64,000 nt of DNA from Cylindrospermum sp. NIES-4074 (GTDB lineage Bacteria > Cyanobacteriota > Cyanobacteriia > Cyanobacteriales > Nostocaceae), in NCBI GenBank assembly GCA_003994795.1, contig AP018269.1, positions 1,801,346-1,865,345 on the forward strand. Direction: 5' to 3'. The notes under the pieces are model-generated. The model was not told where the DNA came from, made no database searches, and was given only the letters and a program-made list of their open reading frames with translations. Below are positions 53,994 to 63,713 of this stretch, in pieces (the stretch's first letter is position 1; each line of letters starts with the position of its first letter). The translations under genes were made by a program, and so were the position numbers.

Positions 53994-54306
53994 ACAATGT
54001 CTCCAAAATCATAAGAGTGTAGAGATTTAGATTTCGGAGAGAAGTCTGTAAATACCAAAAGGGAAAGCCTGTCAATACTAACAAAAAACACTGTCACCGA
54101 ATTAAGTCTCACTCCCCCATGATGACATAGCCAAGGATTTTTTGGGGGAGTAGTAGGAAAAATTGTTATAAAAAGTCATATTAGCGATTGATGGGGGAAA
54201 AGGAGGGGTGTAGGGGAAAGACAAGATCACAATTATCCAGATGTACAAAGTAAATTGATTAATTAAATTAATTAATAACAAAGTATATTCCTCTGCACCC
54301 CAAACC

Positions 54307-54861
54307 CTAGACCCTAATTTTGCTCTCAATCCGCTTTTCTAGATATTGCCCAATCATCAACTGCTCACCAGCACGGGAAATTATCGTTTGTCTGGTGCGG
54401 TACTTATTGCCAATGAGTTTTAATTCTTCCTCAAATACTGAGTTATTGTACTCAGTGCGTAAATACAGGGTTTTGGGGTTGGGGAAATCATATTTAGCGG
54501 TGACTGGTTTGGATGTGGCGAAACCGCGATCGCGATATAAAGTATTTCCTAAAGCACCAAATAGCGTTGAACCTTGAGACTCTTGGCTATCTTTGAGGGT
54601 ATTTATGCTTACCCAAGTGACGGCTGCGCCACAGATTAAACTGATTGAGTCGGGTAAATCGTGCAATTGAGCCAGCTTTTGCAGTTGGTCACATCCCTGT
54701 TCTAAAAATTCGATGGTAATATTGCTAACCATCTCCTTAGTCTCTCCTGTTGGCAGGGTGTAATAGCGCCGTTCTGATCGCCACTGACCTGCTGATTCTC
54801 GAAAAAATTCTGCAATCTGGCGTTGGTCAGCGGTTTGTACAATTTTGAGCGGTGATGTCAC
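54307..54861 (-). CDS. CpcS/CpeS-family phycobiliprotein chromophore lyase
   Basis: A 184-residue protein of the lipocalin-like CpcS/CpeS group, which attach phycocyanobilin to cysteine of phycobiliprotein subunits. The N-terminal FFRESAGQWRSERRYYTLP matches the family opening (F-x-S-A-G-x-W-x-S-x-R). The middle TWVSI ... GSTLFGALG and the end RTRQTIISRAGEQLMIGQY also fit. The start is GTG 54861, with AGGAG ten bases upstream, chosen over the TTG at 54882. It seems to be one of the more divergent paralogues, so bilin and target subunit are unknown. It is not in a phycobilisome operon here. Confidence 0.8.
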   Translation of the reverse strand: MTSPLKIVQTADQRQIAEFFRESAGQWRSERRYYTLPTGETKEMVSNITIEFLEQGCDQLQKLAQLHDLPDSISLICGAAVTWVSINTLKDSQESQGSTLFGALGNTLYRDRGFATSKPVTAKYDFPNPKTLYLRTEYNNSVFEEELKLIGNKYRTRQTIISRAGEQLMIGQYLEKRIESKIRV

Positions 54862-55623
54862 GCGTTTGTCTCCTCGCCTCAAGTGAATAGATTGCTGCGC
54901 TGGTTGCTGTACTAGTTATCACCCGGTTCTTGGCGATATATGCCAACGGCCTGATATGTAAATCGGGTGAAGTATCTTATATTGTGGAGGAAAGCAACTA
55001 TTGTTTAATATTCTTAATGTATAGCAAAAGCCTGGGAATGACTAGTTGTGAGGTTAAGATAACTTGTTTTAGTAAAAATTACGGTAAATTTTCATACAAA
55101 TTTGCCGAACAGGGAATAGAGAAAGCCTCTATTTTGGAGGTTCGTCACCCTGAAAACTATGGTTACTGCAAAACATTTATACTTATTTCATAATTTCATC
55201 GCCTACTAGAATGCTCTTTACCTCTAAATGAGGATGTCTGAAAAGTATCAGGTATCTCTAGCCATTCAGAGTGCAGTGTATCGCTAGTACAAGAGCTTCG
55301 CTAATGTTTAGTTTGCCGCAAGTATAGCGGCAGGAAGAATCTCAATTCTTCATTAAGTTGTGAGATACGTAACTACGCTGATACCCCTTGCCTAGTGGGA
55401 AGGCGGCGCTAACAACATGACGTTTTTCACTTTTCAGACATTCTCTAACACAGTAAGATTAAGGCGAGAAATTTGTTTGGTAAAAAAGTGTTTTTGGATA
55501 CAAAAACTCTGCAAAATAGCATACACATTCTCGCCTGTTACTGTAACCAATACTTAAGCAGGAAGAATTTCAATTTCACGGCTATTTAAACCCAAAAAAA
55601 ACTCCCCAATAGGAGAAAAAAAC
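54862..55623. other. Divergent intergenic region upstream of the RND efflux genes
   Basis: About 760 bases without a supported gene. The frame 54930-55193 (87 codons, TTG start) has no ribosome site and unusual composition. The right end carries the AGGAG site of the adaptor gene. A GCAGGAAGAAT-T/C-TCAATT motif occurs twice (about 55330 and 55558). Confidence 0.5.
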
Positions 55624-56997
55624 ATGATTTTGGATGGAAATAAGCCGCACAAACAGGTGAATATACCATGTGCCGTAGTTACCAACCAGTTAATAAGTAC
55701 CCAAAAATTATTGATGTTTTGTAGTCTGGGACTGGGACTGCTGACGACAAGTTGCGGATCGTTGCCCAAGGAATCGGCCGAGGCACAATCTCAGCGTTCT
55801 GGTGGTAAAGAACGAGGTGGGGGTGCAACACCTGTGGATGTGGCGATCGCAGAAACTAACTTTTTACGCCAACAACCAGAGATTATTGGCAATACCACAC
55901 CCTTTCGCACTGTATCGCTGCGATCGCAATCAGAAGGGCGACTATTAGCTTTGAACCGCGATGTAGGGGATACCGTTAGCCGGGGGCAAGTTGTCGGCCA
56001 GTTAGATGATGCTTTGTTAGTGACGGCATTAAAGCAAGCCGAAGCCGAACTAGCCGCCCGTCAATCAGAAGTTGCCAGAGCGGTAACTCAGGTAAGTAAT
56101 GCCCAAGCGGAAGTGGAAAAGGCGCGGTTAGAAGTGGTACAAGCCCAAGCAGATGCACAACGGCAGCAAAGATTATTTAAAGAAGGTGCGATCGCACTTC
56201 AAGCCGCCGAACAAGCACGCACCAAAGCCCAAACCGCCGCCCAAGTCCTACGAGCTGCTACTGAGCAAGTGCGTACAGAAAAGCAAGTCGTCGCCGCTGC
56301 ACAAGGCAGAGTATTTGCCCAACAAGCAGCAGTCGCCCAAACCCAAGAACGCCGCTCCTACGCTCGGTTAGTATCTCCCATCACGGGCGTAGTCATAGAA
56401 AAAGTGACAGAACCGGGCAACCTTCTACAACCAAGCAGCGAAGTCTTAAAAATTGCCGATTTTAGCCGCGTTAAAGTCGTGGTGCAAGTTTCCGAATTAG
56501 ATTTAGCAAAAATTCAAGTAGGGCAGTCTGTGCAAGTGCGTTTAGATGCTTTTCCCGATCAGACATTGATTGGCAAAGTCACACGCATTTCCCCAGCCGC
56601 CGATGCCACAGCCCGCTTAATACCCGTGGAAGTAGTAATTCCCAACAGTAGCGGCAAAATTGGTAGTGGACTGCTGGCACGAGTCAATTTTGCTACTCAA
56701 GCAGCACAGCGAGTTATAGTGCCGCAAATAGCAATTAATGACGACAAAGAAAGTCAGGTAGAGCCAGAAGACAGCAGTGGCACAGTATTTGTAGTGCAGG
56801 AATCAGCAAACAAGACCAAGGTAACAGCCAGGGCTGTCACTTTAGGGAAAAAAGCGGACAGCAAAGTGGAAATTTTATCCGGCTTGCAAGCGGGAGAGCG
56901 CTATGTAGTTCGTAGTGGTAAGCCATTAAAAGATGGGGACGCCGTACGTCTGTCAATTCTTTCGGAAAAAACAAAATCAAATCCAAGTGGAACTTAA
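55624..56997 (+). CDS. RND efflux periplasmic adaptor (membrane fusion) lipoprotein
   Basis: A 457-residue HlyD/AcrA-type adaptor. The N-terminus carries a lipobox (LLTTSCGS) behind a hydrophobic stretch (LLMFCSLGLGLL). The lipoyl half-motif VSLRSQSEGRLLALNRDVGD and GVVIEKVTEPGNLLQPSS flank a long Ala/Gln-rich coiled-coil hairpin (about residues 130-240). Beta-barrel and membrane-proximal domains follow. It would bridge the inner-membrane pump to an outer-membrane channel. AGGAG precedes the ATG at 55624. It forms an operon with the pump gene 37 bases downstream. Confidence 0.92.
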   Translation: MILDGNKPHKQVNIPCAVVTNQLISTQKLLMFCSLGLGLLTTSCGSLPKESAEAQSQRSGGKERGGGATPVDVAIAETNFLRQQPEIIGNTTPFRTVSLRSQSEGRLLALNRDVGDTVSRGQVVGQLDDALLVTALKQAEAELAARQSEVARAVTQVSNAQAEVEKARLEVVQAQADAQRQQRLFKEGAIALQAAEQARTKAQTAAQVLRAATEQVRTEKQVVAAAQGRVFAQQAAVAQTQERRSYARLVSPITGVVIEKVTEPGNLLQPSSEVLKIADFSRVKVVVQVSELDLAKIQVGQSVQVRLDAFPDQTLIGKVTRISPAADATARLIPVEVVIPNSSGKIGSGLLARVNFATQAAQRVIVPQIAINDDKESQVEPEDSSGTVFVVQESANKTKVTARAVTLGKKADSKVEILSGLQAGERYVVRSGKPLKDGDAVRLSILSEKTKSNPSGT

Positions 56998-57034
56998 AAA
57001 GTATTTTTTGAATTTTGAATTTTGAATTAGAAAG

Positions 57035-60000
57035 ATGCAGCAAACAAACAACAGCGGCGGATTCAGTATTAGTGCGATCGCCATTCGCCAACACATCGGC
57101 ACACTCATGCTCACCGTGGCGGTGATTGTCGTGGGGATATTTTTTCTCACAACTATCCAAGTTGATCTTCTACCATCAATTACCTATCCACGAATTGGTG
57201 TTCGCCTAGAAGCACCTGGTATTTCCCCAGAAGTAGCAGTAGATGAAATCACCAGACCCCTGGAAAAAGCTTTATCGGCTACGGAAAACGTAGTACAAGT
57301 TTTCTCCCGCACCCGCGAGGGACAAGTAAGCCTCGATTTATACTTCCAACCAGGGGGCGATATTGATCAAGCCCTCAACGATGCTACTGCTGCTTTTAAC
57401 CGAGGCAGAGGACAACTGCCAGACACCATACAGGAACCGCGCTTATTTAAAGTCGATCCCTCCCAATTGCCGATTTATGAATTGGCACTAACATCTCCCT
57501 CGTTGCAAGGTAAGGATTTACGTGTATTCGCTGATGAAGAGTTAGGGCGTGAACTCAGCGTCGTGCCCGGAGTCGCCTCAGTCGATGTATCTGGCGGTGC
57601 TGGGGAAGAAGTACGGGTGCTTGTTGACTTAAGCCGTTTACAAGCTTTGGGTGTGGGGTTAAATGATGTACTCAATGAACTAACAGCCCGTAACCAAGAT
57701 ACTTCTGGTGGTCGAATTCTGGGGCAAAATTCCGAGCCATTGACTCGGACTGTGGGACGCTTCCGAAATGCCAGTGAAATTGAGAACCTCTCCTTGGAAG
57801 TTTCTTCCTCTTCCCCTGCTAGCACTACCCCTACACCTCGCCGCCGTGTCTATTTGCGAGACTTTGCTGAGGTAATTGACGACACAGAAGACCAGCGTGT
57901 ATTTGTCTATCTCAACCGTCAGCCTGCTGTGAAATTTTCCATCCAAAAGCAGCCTGATGCCAACACAATTAACGTTGTAGATGCTGTGAAGCGGCGAATT
58001 GAGCAATTACGGCAATCCGGTTTAATTCCAGCAGACATGACTTTGAGTCCCACTACAGATGAATCTCTCTTCATCCGCAATTCTTTAAATGATGTCATCT
58101 TTTCGGGGATTTCTGGGGCATTGTTAGCAGCAGCCGCAGTGTTATTATTTTTGGGATCATTCAGGCAAACATTGATTATCAGTTTGACGATTCCGCTGTG
58201 TACACTAGCGGCGATCGCTTTAATGAAAATCTTTGGCTTGACTTTGAATGTGTTTAGTTTGGCAGGTCTGACATTGGGAGTTGGTCAAGCAATTGACACA
58301 TCGGTTGTGATTTTGGAGAACATTTCCGAAAAAGCAGGCATGACTCCTAATCAGAGAGAGCGAGGAGAAGGGGATTCGGGGAGAAATGCAAAATTCTTTA
58401 TTGACACTGCTATCAATGCTTCCCAAGAAGTAGAATCTGCTTTAGTTGCTGCTACAGGTGCCAACTTAGTTTCTGTAGTACCATTCCTTTTAATTGGCGG
58501 CTTTATCGCACTGCTATTTAATGAACTGATTTTGACAATTAGCTTCGCAGTAGCAGCCTCCCTTGTCGTCGCGATCACAATAGTGCCGATGCTGAGTTCT
58601 CGACTCTTGGGAATTCGCTGGTCTAGCCGAATCAGTGAATTTTGGCTGCTTAAACAGTTTAATCACCGATTTGAAGCCGCTACGAGGGGATATGGTAACT
58701 TCTTAACCAAGGTTTTGCGCTATCGATTCTTCGTAGTCACTGCTGCTTTGGTAATTCTGGGCGGTGGTAGCCTGTTTATGTTTGGTCAAATTCCCCAAGA
58801 AATTTTACCCCGCATCAGTACTGGCCAAGCCAACTTAAGAGCGCAGTTTCCTCCCGGTACGCCTTTAGCAACTTCTGAGAAAGTTATGCAAATTGTCGAT
58901 GACATTTTGCTTAAACAACCAGAAACCGAGTCTGCTTTCACAACTGTCGGGGGTAATTTGTTTGGCAGCAATACTACACAGAATCCTTTACGTGCCAGCA
59001 GTACCATCAATCTCAAACCGGGCACAAAGGTCGAAGCATTCGTCAAGAAAGTAACTCAAGAATTTAACAAACTCAACTTAGCAGGAATTCTGCTGCGCCT
59101 CAATCCTGGTCAGGTGCGGGGTTTAATCTTGAGTAATTCCCCAGTGCAAGGGTCAGAAATTGACGTGATCCTGCAAGGTGAGAATGAAGAAAACTTAACG
59201 CAAGCAGGTGCCCAAGTGTTGCAAGCTTTGCAGGAAAGCGCAAAATTAGCGACATTCCGACCAGATGCCGATGCTCGGCAACCAGAAATACAAATTCGCC
59301 CCGATTGGGAAAGGGTTTCGGCTCTAGGGCTAACAGCTCAACAAATTGGTGCCACCATTCAGACAGCAATTGAAGGTTCAATTCCCACACAAATTCAACG
59401 CGGCAACCGTTTAGTTGATGTACGGGTGCAGCTGAATAAAGAAGCAATTCAGCGTCCTTCCCAGCTAGAGCAATTACCGCTATTTACAGAAAACAATCAA
59501 CTCATCCGCCTTTCAGATGTTGCCCGCATTGAAGAAGGGCAAGCACCTGGTGAGGTGCAACGGATTAATCAGCGCCAAGCTTTTATTGTGGCAGGCAACC
59601 TGAGTGAGGGAGCTAGTCTTGGTGAAGCCATAGCAGAAGTTAATCAGGTACTTAAGAGCGTAGACTTACCTGATGGCGTTTCCATTGTGCCTAGTTCTGC
59701 TGAAGCAACTAATCAGCAACTTCAGGATGCTTTGAAAACTTTGGGAGCGTTAGCAACGTTCTTAATCTTTGTAGTTATGGCGGTGCAATACAATTCGCTG
59801 ATTGACCCGTTGGTAATTATGTTCACCGTCCCCCTGGCCTTAGCTGGGGGACTTTTTGGACTTTACATTACCCAAACGGCGATTGGGGCAACTGTAATTG
59901 TTGGCGTGGTGCTGCTAGTGGGAATTGTCGTGAACGCGGGAATTCTCATGGTAGAACTGGCAAACCAAATTCGGGAAGAAGTTGGTTGTACTCGCCAAAT

Positions 60001-60283
60001 TGCCATCCTCAAAGCTGCTCCCCAACGCTTGCGCCCAATTATCATGACTACAGTCACTACTATTTTGGGACTGTTTCCCTTGGCATTGGGCATTGGCGAA
60101 GGTTCTGAGTTTTTGCAGCCCTTGGGGATTGTCGTTTTCTTTGGGATGGCGATCTCTACAATGCTGACATTATTTATTATTCCCTGTTTTTATACTTTGC
60201 TTCACGATTTACTCGGTTGGCGTTGGGCGAAACCAGCGTTAATCAGGTTGCGTATATGGAAAAAAAGGTTCAACAAAGCCTAA
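57035..60283 (+). CDS. RND (AcrB-like, HAE1/hydrophobe) efflux pump permease
   Basis: A 1082-residue inner-membrane pump. Twelve membrane segments are arranged as 1+5 / 1+5, starting LMLTVAVIVVGIFFLTTI. Large periplasmic loops follow segments 1 and 7 (VDLLPSITYPRIGVRLEAPG; IPQEILPRISTGQANLRAQF). FSLAGLTLGVGQAIDTSVVI carries the segment-4 aspartate for proton coupling. It resembles AcrB-type drug or hydrophobe exporters more than heavy-metal CusA types. The outer-membrane TolC partner is not adjacent. The 3' end overlaps the convergent glycosyltransferase gene by 4 bases. Confidence 0.95.
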   Translation: MQQTNNSGGFSISAIAIRQHIGTLMLTVAVIVVGIFFLTTIQVDLLPSITYPRIGVRLEAPGISPEVAVDEITRPLEKALSATENVVQVFSRTREGQVSLDLYFQPGGDIDQALNDATAAFNRGRGQLPDTIQEPRLFKVDPSQLPIYELALTSPSLQGKDLRVFADEELGRELSVVPGVASVDVSGGAGEEVRVLVDLSRLQALGVGLNDVLNELTARNQDTSGGRILGQNSEPLTRTVGRFRNASEIENLSLEVSSSSPASTTPTPRRRVYLRDFAEVIDDTEDQRVFVYLNRQPAVKFSIQKQPDANTINVVDAVKRRIEQLRQSGLIPADMTLSPTTDESLFIRNSLNDVIFSGISGALLAAAAVLLFLGSFRQTLIISLTIPLCTLAAIALMKIFGLTLNVFSLAGLTLGVGQAIDTSVVILENISEKAGMTPNQRERGEGDSGRNAKFFIDTAINASQEVESALVAATGANLVSVVPFLLIGGFIALLFNELILTISFAVAASLVVAITIVPMLSSRLLGIRWSSRISEFWLLKQFNHRFEAATRGYGNFLTKVLRYRFFVVTAALVILGGGSLFMFGQIPQEILPRISTGQANLRAQFPPGTPLATSEKVMQIVDDILLKQPETESAFTTVGGNLFGSNTTQNPLRASSTINLKPGTKVEAFVKKVTQEFNKLNLAGILLRLNPGQVRGLILSNSPVQGSEIDVILQGENEENLTQAGAQVLQALQESAKLATFRPDADARQPEIQIRPDWERVSALGLTAQQIGATIQTAIEGSIPTQIQRGNRLVDVRVQLNKEAIQRPSQLEQLPLFTENNQLIRLSDVARIEEGQAPGEVQRINQRQAFIVAGNLSEGASLGEAIAEVNQVLKSVDLPDGVSIVPSSAEATNQQLQDALKTLGALATFLIFVVMAVQYNSLIDPLVIMFTVPLALAGGLFGLYITQTAIGATVIVGVVLLVGIVVNAGILMVELANQIREEVGCTRQIAILKAAPQRLRPIIMTTVTTILGLFPLALGIGEGSEFLQPLGIVVFFGMAISTMLTLFIIPCFYTLLHDLLGWRWAKPALIRLRIWKKRFNKA

Positions 60284-61374
60284 ACTTTTTCCATTTCCCT
60301 GGCTTCCTCTTCTTCCAAGGTAATTAATTCCTGATAAACTGCCAGTGTTTCTTGATGGACACGAGCTACATTTAACCAATCTAGGTTTTGCTGCGATCGC
60401 TGTTTCCACTCTTTGAGCATATCTGGACTAGACAGCAGTTTTACCAATGTCTCTGCTAAAGCATGACTATCTTGTGCCGGCACCAATAACCCCGCTTCCC
60501 CATTGTCCAATGCTTCGGGAATGCCATCTACCTGAGTAGCAACAATGGCAGCACCCGCTTCCCTTGCTTCCGAAAGTACCAGGGGGCAAGGGTCACGGTG
60601 GGAAGCTAGCACAAAAATATCGCCAGATAGTAGGTAGCGTTGCGGTTCAGGCTGGAAACCTTCAAAATGGATGCGCGAGCTGACAGAAGTTGCTTGGGCC
60701 TGGGCTACAAATAGCTCCCTATCAGGGCCATTACCTACTAGATAAAGATGTACTTGGGGAAAATCTTGAGCAATTTGCTCAAAGGCAGCAATTAACTCAG
60801 CTATACCTTTACGTTTATACATCCCGGCTACAGTGGCGATCGCTGGACGTTGTAAAGGCAAAGGTTGATATTCGGATAGTTGCCGGGTGCGGGGACTGCC
60901 CAAAGTCCCATTGCGTACCACCCGCAACTTCTTTTCTGGGATACCACGCTGCACCATCGAAGTTTGCACAGCTTTGCTGACAGCAATTACCCTTTCAGCT
61001 AAACCCATCAACAAACTAGCCCGCTGAAATTCATTGTGGACTGTGGAAACTAAAGCATACCCTCGCCCATTTCTTAAAGTGCGTGCTAATACTATCCCCG
61101 TCATCATGTGGGCATGAACAATCTGCGGCTGAAACTCTTGGACAATTGCCCGATAATGCATCGCGGCTTTGATCATATTTATCGGGTTTCTGCTCTGGTT
61201 TAAATAGTAGTGTTTGACACCATAAACAGCTAACAGCGCCTCAAATTCTCCACCAGCAGAAATTACTGCGACATCATGACCTGTTTTTGCCTGTAGGCAA
61301 GCGAGATCCACTGCTACATTGACAATCCCGTTACCGATTTCTTGTACATGATTCAAGATATGTATGATTCTCAT
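60280..61374 (-). CDS. Family 4 glycosyltransferase
   Basis: A 364-residue GT-B fold enzyme. The N-terminal LNHVQEIGNGIVNVAVDLAC is the acceptor side. The C-terminal donor side has ATVAGMYKRKGIAELIAAFE, VHLYLVGNGPDRELF and FVLASHRDPCPLVLSEAREA, with the conserved E-x7-E retaining motif. It probably transfers a sugar from a nucleotide sugar to a polysaccharide or glycolipid. It is followed upstream on the same strand by a GT2 gene (61612), a pair often seen in exopolysaccharide or heterocyst envelope synthesis. The acceptor is not known. Confidence 0.92.
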   Translation of the reverse strand: MRIIHILNHVQEIGNGIVNVAVDLACLQAKTGHDVAVISAGGEFEALLAVYGVKHYYLNQSRNPINMIKAAMHYRAIVQEFQPQIVHAHMMTGIVLARTLRNGRGYALVSTVHNEFQRASLLMGLAERVIAVSKAVQTSMVQRGIPEKKLRVVRNGTLGSPRTRQLSEYQPLPLQRPAIATVAGMYKRKGIAELIAAFEQIAQDFPQVHLYLVGNGPDRELFVAQAQATSVSSRIHFEGFQPEPQRYLLSGDIFVLASHRDPCPLVLSEAREAGAAIVATQVDGIPEALDNGEAGLLVPAQDSHALAETLVKLLSSPDMLKEWKQRSQQNLDWLNVARVHQETLAVYQELITLEEEEAREMEKV

Positions 61375-61611
61375 AAACTTTAAAAGCTGTGTTTAAAATT
61401 CAATATAGCTTTCAATGCTTATCTATGATAATCAGTGTTATTCCATTTATCTGTATTTATATTATTTGAGATTCTTGTCTAGTAAAATAGATAAATCCAG
61501 CCAGAAAATATTGTATTTAATATGCTTATTTTTTCTATTTCCATGAGAATATATACGTAGCCCAAAAACTCTACTCGGCATCGGCTCAATTAACGTCAAC
61601 CCTGCCAAAAA

Positions 61612-62556
61612 TTAGGACTCAATCAACACCAATTTGCGAACCGGAGAATTGTTAACTGGTGAGCGGCGTGATAACACAGCACTTATTAACAGCCTCCACG
61701 CCATCGGAGAAAGTACAGATAGATCGAGCATCAAAAGCAAACTTTTGAGATTTCTTTGCTTGAGTGCCACTAAATACCAATGCAGTTTCAGGTATTTTTT
61801 TATATTTTCAAAATCTGGAATTTCTGAGCGGTGCTGTTCATTTACCAAAGCGTAAATCTTTTGCTTAATCAAAATATTTGTCGCTAACCGCTGAGATAAG
61901 GAAATCTTTTGATTAAAAGCACCAGGCCAGATTGTGCGGTAGGCAAGACACTGATTGAGGAAAATAGCATCACCAAACTGGGCAATGCCAATCCACGAGT
62001 CAATATCATCGCAGTTAGCGTCAAGTGCAGAATCCCAACCACCAGTTTTCAGAAAAGCCTCACGTTGGCAAGCTACTTGCACAGGTGTGCCAAAAGGTAC
62101 AATTTCTAGAAGCATACCGTAGTGAATATCTGCTTGTGGGATATAATAGGCCAGCCCAGGCCCAAATTGCGGCGTGCGACTGAGTTCAACCTCCTGGTTA
62201 TCCACCTGAGCAGCGACACAGGAGCAAATGACAGCTTGGGGATGGATGGCGATCGCTCTTGCTATCTCTTGGAGACATGTAGGGGATAAATAGTCGTCAT
62301 CGTCCAAAAACTTAATCCAGTCACCGCTAGCTTTTGCCACTCCAGCATTCACCGATGCCGCATGACCTTGATTAACTGGGTTACGATGGTAAATAACACG
62401 GTTTCCCAAACTTTTGACATAAGCTTCAGTGTCATCAGACGAACAATCATCAACAACAACCACCTCACAATCAATCGTCTGATTAAGCACGGAGTTAATC
62501 GCTCTTTGCAACAAGTTTAGACGGTTATAAGTGGTGATGACAACGCTAAATTTCAT
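61612..62556 (-). CDS. Family 2 glycosyltransferase
   Basis: A 314-residue GT-A fold enzyme. KFSVVITTYNRLNLLQRAIN opens the nucleotide-binding domain, VVVDDCSSDDTEAYVKSLG carries the first Asp pair and IKFLDDDDYLSPTCLQEIA is the D-x-D metal motif. The C-terminal half (LAYRTIWPGAFNQKISLSQR) probably binds the acceptor. It is a typical rhamnosyl/glucosyl-type synthase for surface glycans. It lies 240 bases upstream of the GT4 gene on the same strand. No export genes are adjacent. Confidence 0.92.
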   Translation of the reverse strand: MKFSVVITTYNRLNLLQRAINSVLNQTIDCEVVVVDDCSSDDTEAYVKSLGNRVIYHRNPVNQGHAASVNAGVAKASGDWIKFLDDDDYLSPTCLQEIARAIAIHPQAVICSCVAAQVDNQEVELSRTPQFGPGLAYYIPQADIHYGMLLEIVPFGTPVQVACQREAFLKTGGWDSALDANCDDIDSWIGIAQFGDAIFLNQCLAYRTIWPGAFNQKISLSQRLATNILIKQKIYALVNEQHRSEIPDFENIKKYLKLHWYLVALKQRNLKSLLLMLDLSVLSPMAWRLLISAVLSRRSPVNNSPVRKLVLIES

Positions 62557-62712
62557 AAATGTTACATCTATGGTATGGCTTGCTGTAAGATTACCTGCTA
62601 TTGCCAGGGATCTGCAACGGAAAAGTTATCGATCTGAGAATAGCTGGACTGTTAGACAAATATAGATTTATCATTAGTGATCGTGAGTTTTGTTTCAGTA
62701 GACAGAAAGACT

Positions 62713-63075
62713 ATGAACGCTCAAGAAATCATCCGCTCTATTGAAGCGGAACAGCTAAAATCCAATCTGCCGGAAATTTATGTCGGCGATACAGTGCGAG
62801 TGGGAGTGAAAATCAAGGAAGGCGAGAAGTACCGCGTACAACCTTACGAAGGTGTAGTCATCGCTAGACGCAATGGCGGAATCAATGAAACCATTACAGT
62901 CCGCCGAGTTTTTCAAGGTGTAGGCGTTGAGCGAGTGTTTCTGCTGCACTCTCCCCGAATCGACAACATCAAAGTGTTACGTCGTGGTAAAGTAAGACGT
63001 GCTAAATTGTATTATCTGCGCGATCGCGTGGGCAAGGCAACTCGGATCAAGCAACGGTTCGACCGCTCCCTTTAA
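62713..63075 (+). CDS. rplS: 50S ribosomal protein L19
   Basis: A 120-residue ribosomal protein. [14 protein letters not shown] is the cyanobacterial start; a longer frame to 62677 has no homology. [40 protein letters not shown] and [20 protein letters not shown] are diagnostic. It heads rplS - tRNA-Trp - secE - nusG, a conserved cyanobacterial order leading into rplK/rplA. L19 sits at the subunit interface of the ribosome. Confidence 0.97.
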   Translation: MNAQEIIRSIEAEQLKSNLPEIYVGDTVRVGVKIKEGEKYRVQPYEGVVIARRNGGINETITVRRVFQGVGVERVFLLHSPRIDNIKVLRRGKVRRAKLYYLRDRVGKATRIKQRFDRSL

Positions 63076-63226
63076 CACACTTTGCCAAAATATGAGAGAA
63101 ATCTCAAGCTGCAAGCGGCATCTGCCGCTAACTTGCTTCCTCGACAAAATTAAGGTATAGTCAAAATCGGAAAGTTGCGTTAAACTAAAAAAGTTCAGCG
63201 CAATGACTGAAACAAAGACAGCTTGT

Positions 63227-63299
63227 GCGCTCTTAGTTCAGTTGGTAGAACGCAGGTCTCCAAAACCTGATGTCGGGGGTTCAAGTCCTCCAGGGCGCG
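63227..63299 (+). tRNA. trnW: tRNA-Trp (CCA anticodon)
   Basis: A 73-base cloverleaf: acceptor arms GCGCTCT and AGGGCGC plus discriminator G, D-arm GTTC...GAAC, anticodon stem CAGGT/ACCTG with loop CTCCAAA giving anticodon CCA, variable loop ATGTC and T-arm GGGGG TTCAAGT CCTCC. No CCA end is encoded. It lies between rplS and secE, a placement found across cyanobacteria. Confidence 0.98.
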
Positions 63300-63319
63300 C
63301 TCAAAAGCCAAAAATATAG

Positions 63320-63385
63320 CCCGAAACAATCAAGCATCTGCTAGTATAGCAGTTAATGCTAATTATTTCGGGTATAATTGTTTTT
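63320..63385 (+). terminator. Long hairpin with U-rich tail between trnW and secE
   Basis: CCCGAAA (63320-63326) pairs with TTTCGGG (63366-63372). Inside, AGCAT/ATGCT and CTGCTA/TAGCAG pair, making a long imperfect stem. TATAATTGTTTTTG follows. It could end the rplS-trnW transcript, attenuate secE, or overlap the -10 (TATAAT) of a secE promoter. Confidence 0.6.
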
Positions 63386-63491
63386 GTATTTGCAGCTTTT
63401 TTGCTTCCAGTTTAATTGGGGTCAAAGCTGTAAACCCGGATGAGAATTAGCAGAGTGTAGCTGTATTTAAGAAACGGGGGGATGAACGGCC

Positions 63492-63713
63492 GTGGCCAAA
63501 AAAAATGAAGCAGAACTGCCAAAAACCACAGATGGGTTTAGCTTTAACAACTTCTACCAAGGAACCAAAGAAGAACTTGAGAAAGTCGTTTGGCCCAGTC
63601 GGAAGCAGTTAATCAGCGAATCCGCAGCTGTGTTGTTAATGGTGACACTCTCCGCATCTTTGATATACTTGGTCGATGGATTGTTTGCTTGGGCAGCAAA
63701 ACAGGTATTCTAA
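63492..63713 (+). CDS. secE: Preprotein translocase subunit SecE
   Basis: A 73-residue protein with one C-terminal membrane helix (AAVLLMVTLSASLIYLVDGL) and the conserved amphipathic segment TKEELEKVVWPSRKQLI before it, the signature of the short SecE form. SecE clamps SecY in the translocon. The start is GTG 63492. Its TAA overlaps the nusG ATG by one base (TAATG), so translation is coupled. Confidence 0.97.
   Translation: MAKKNEAELPKTTDGFSFNNFYQGTKEELEKVVWPSRKQLISESAAVLLMVTLSASLIYLVDGLFAWAAKQVF

Noticed and set aside
54930-55193. Plus-strand open frame of 87 codons starting with TTG
   Set aside because: No ribosome site and no recognisable domain. It could be a real small gene, but I cannot support it.
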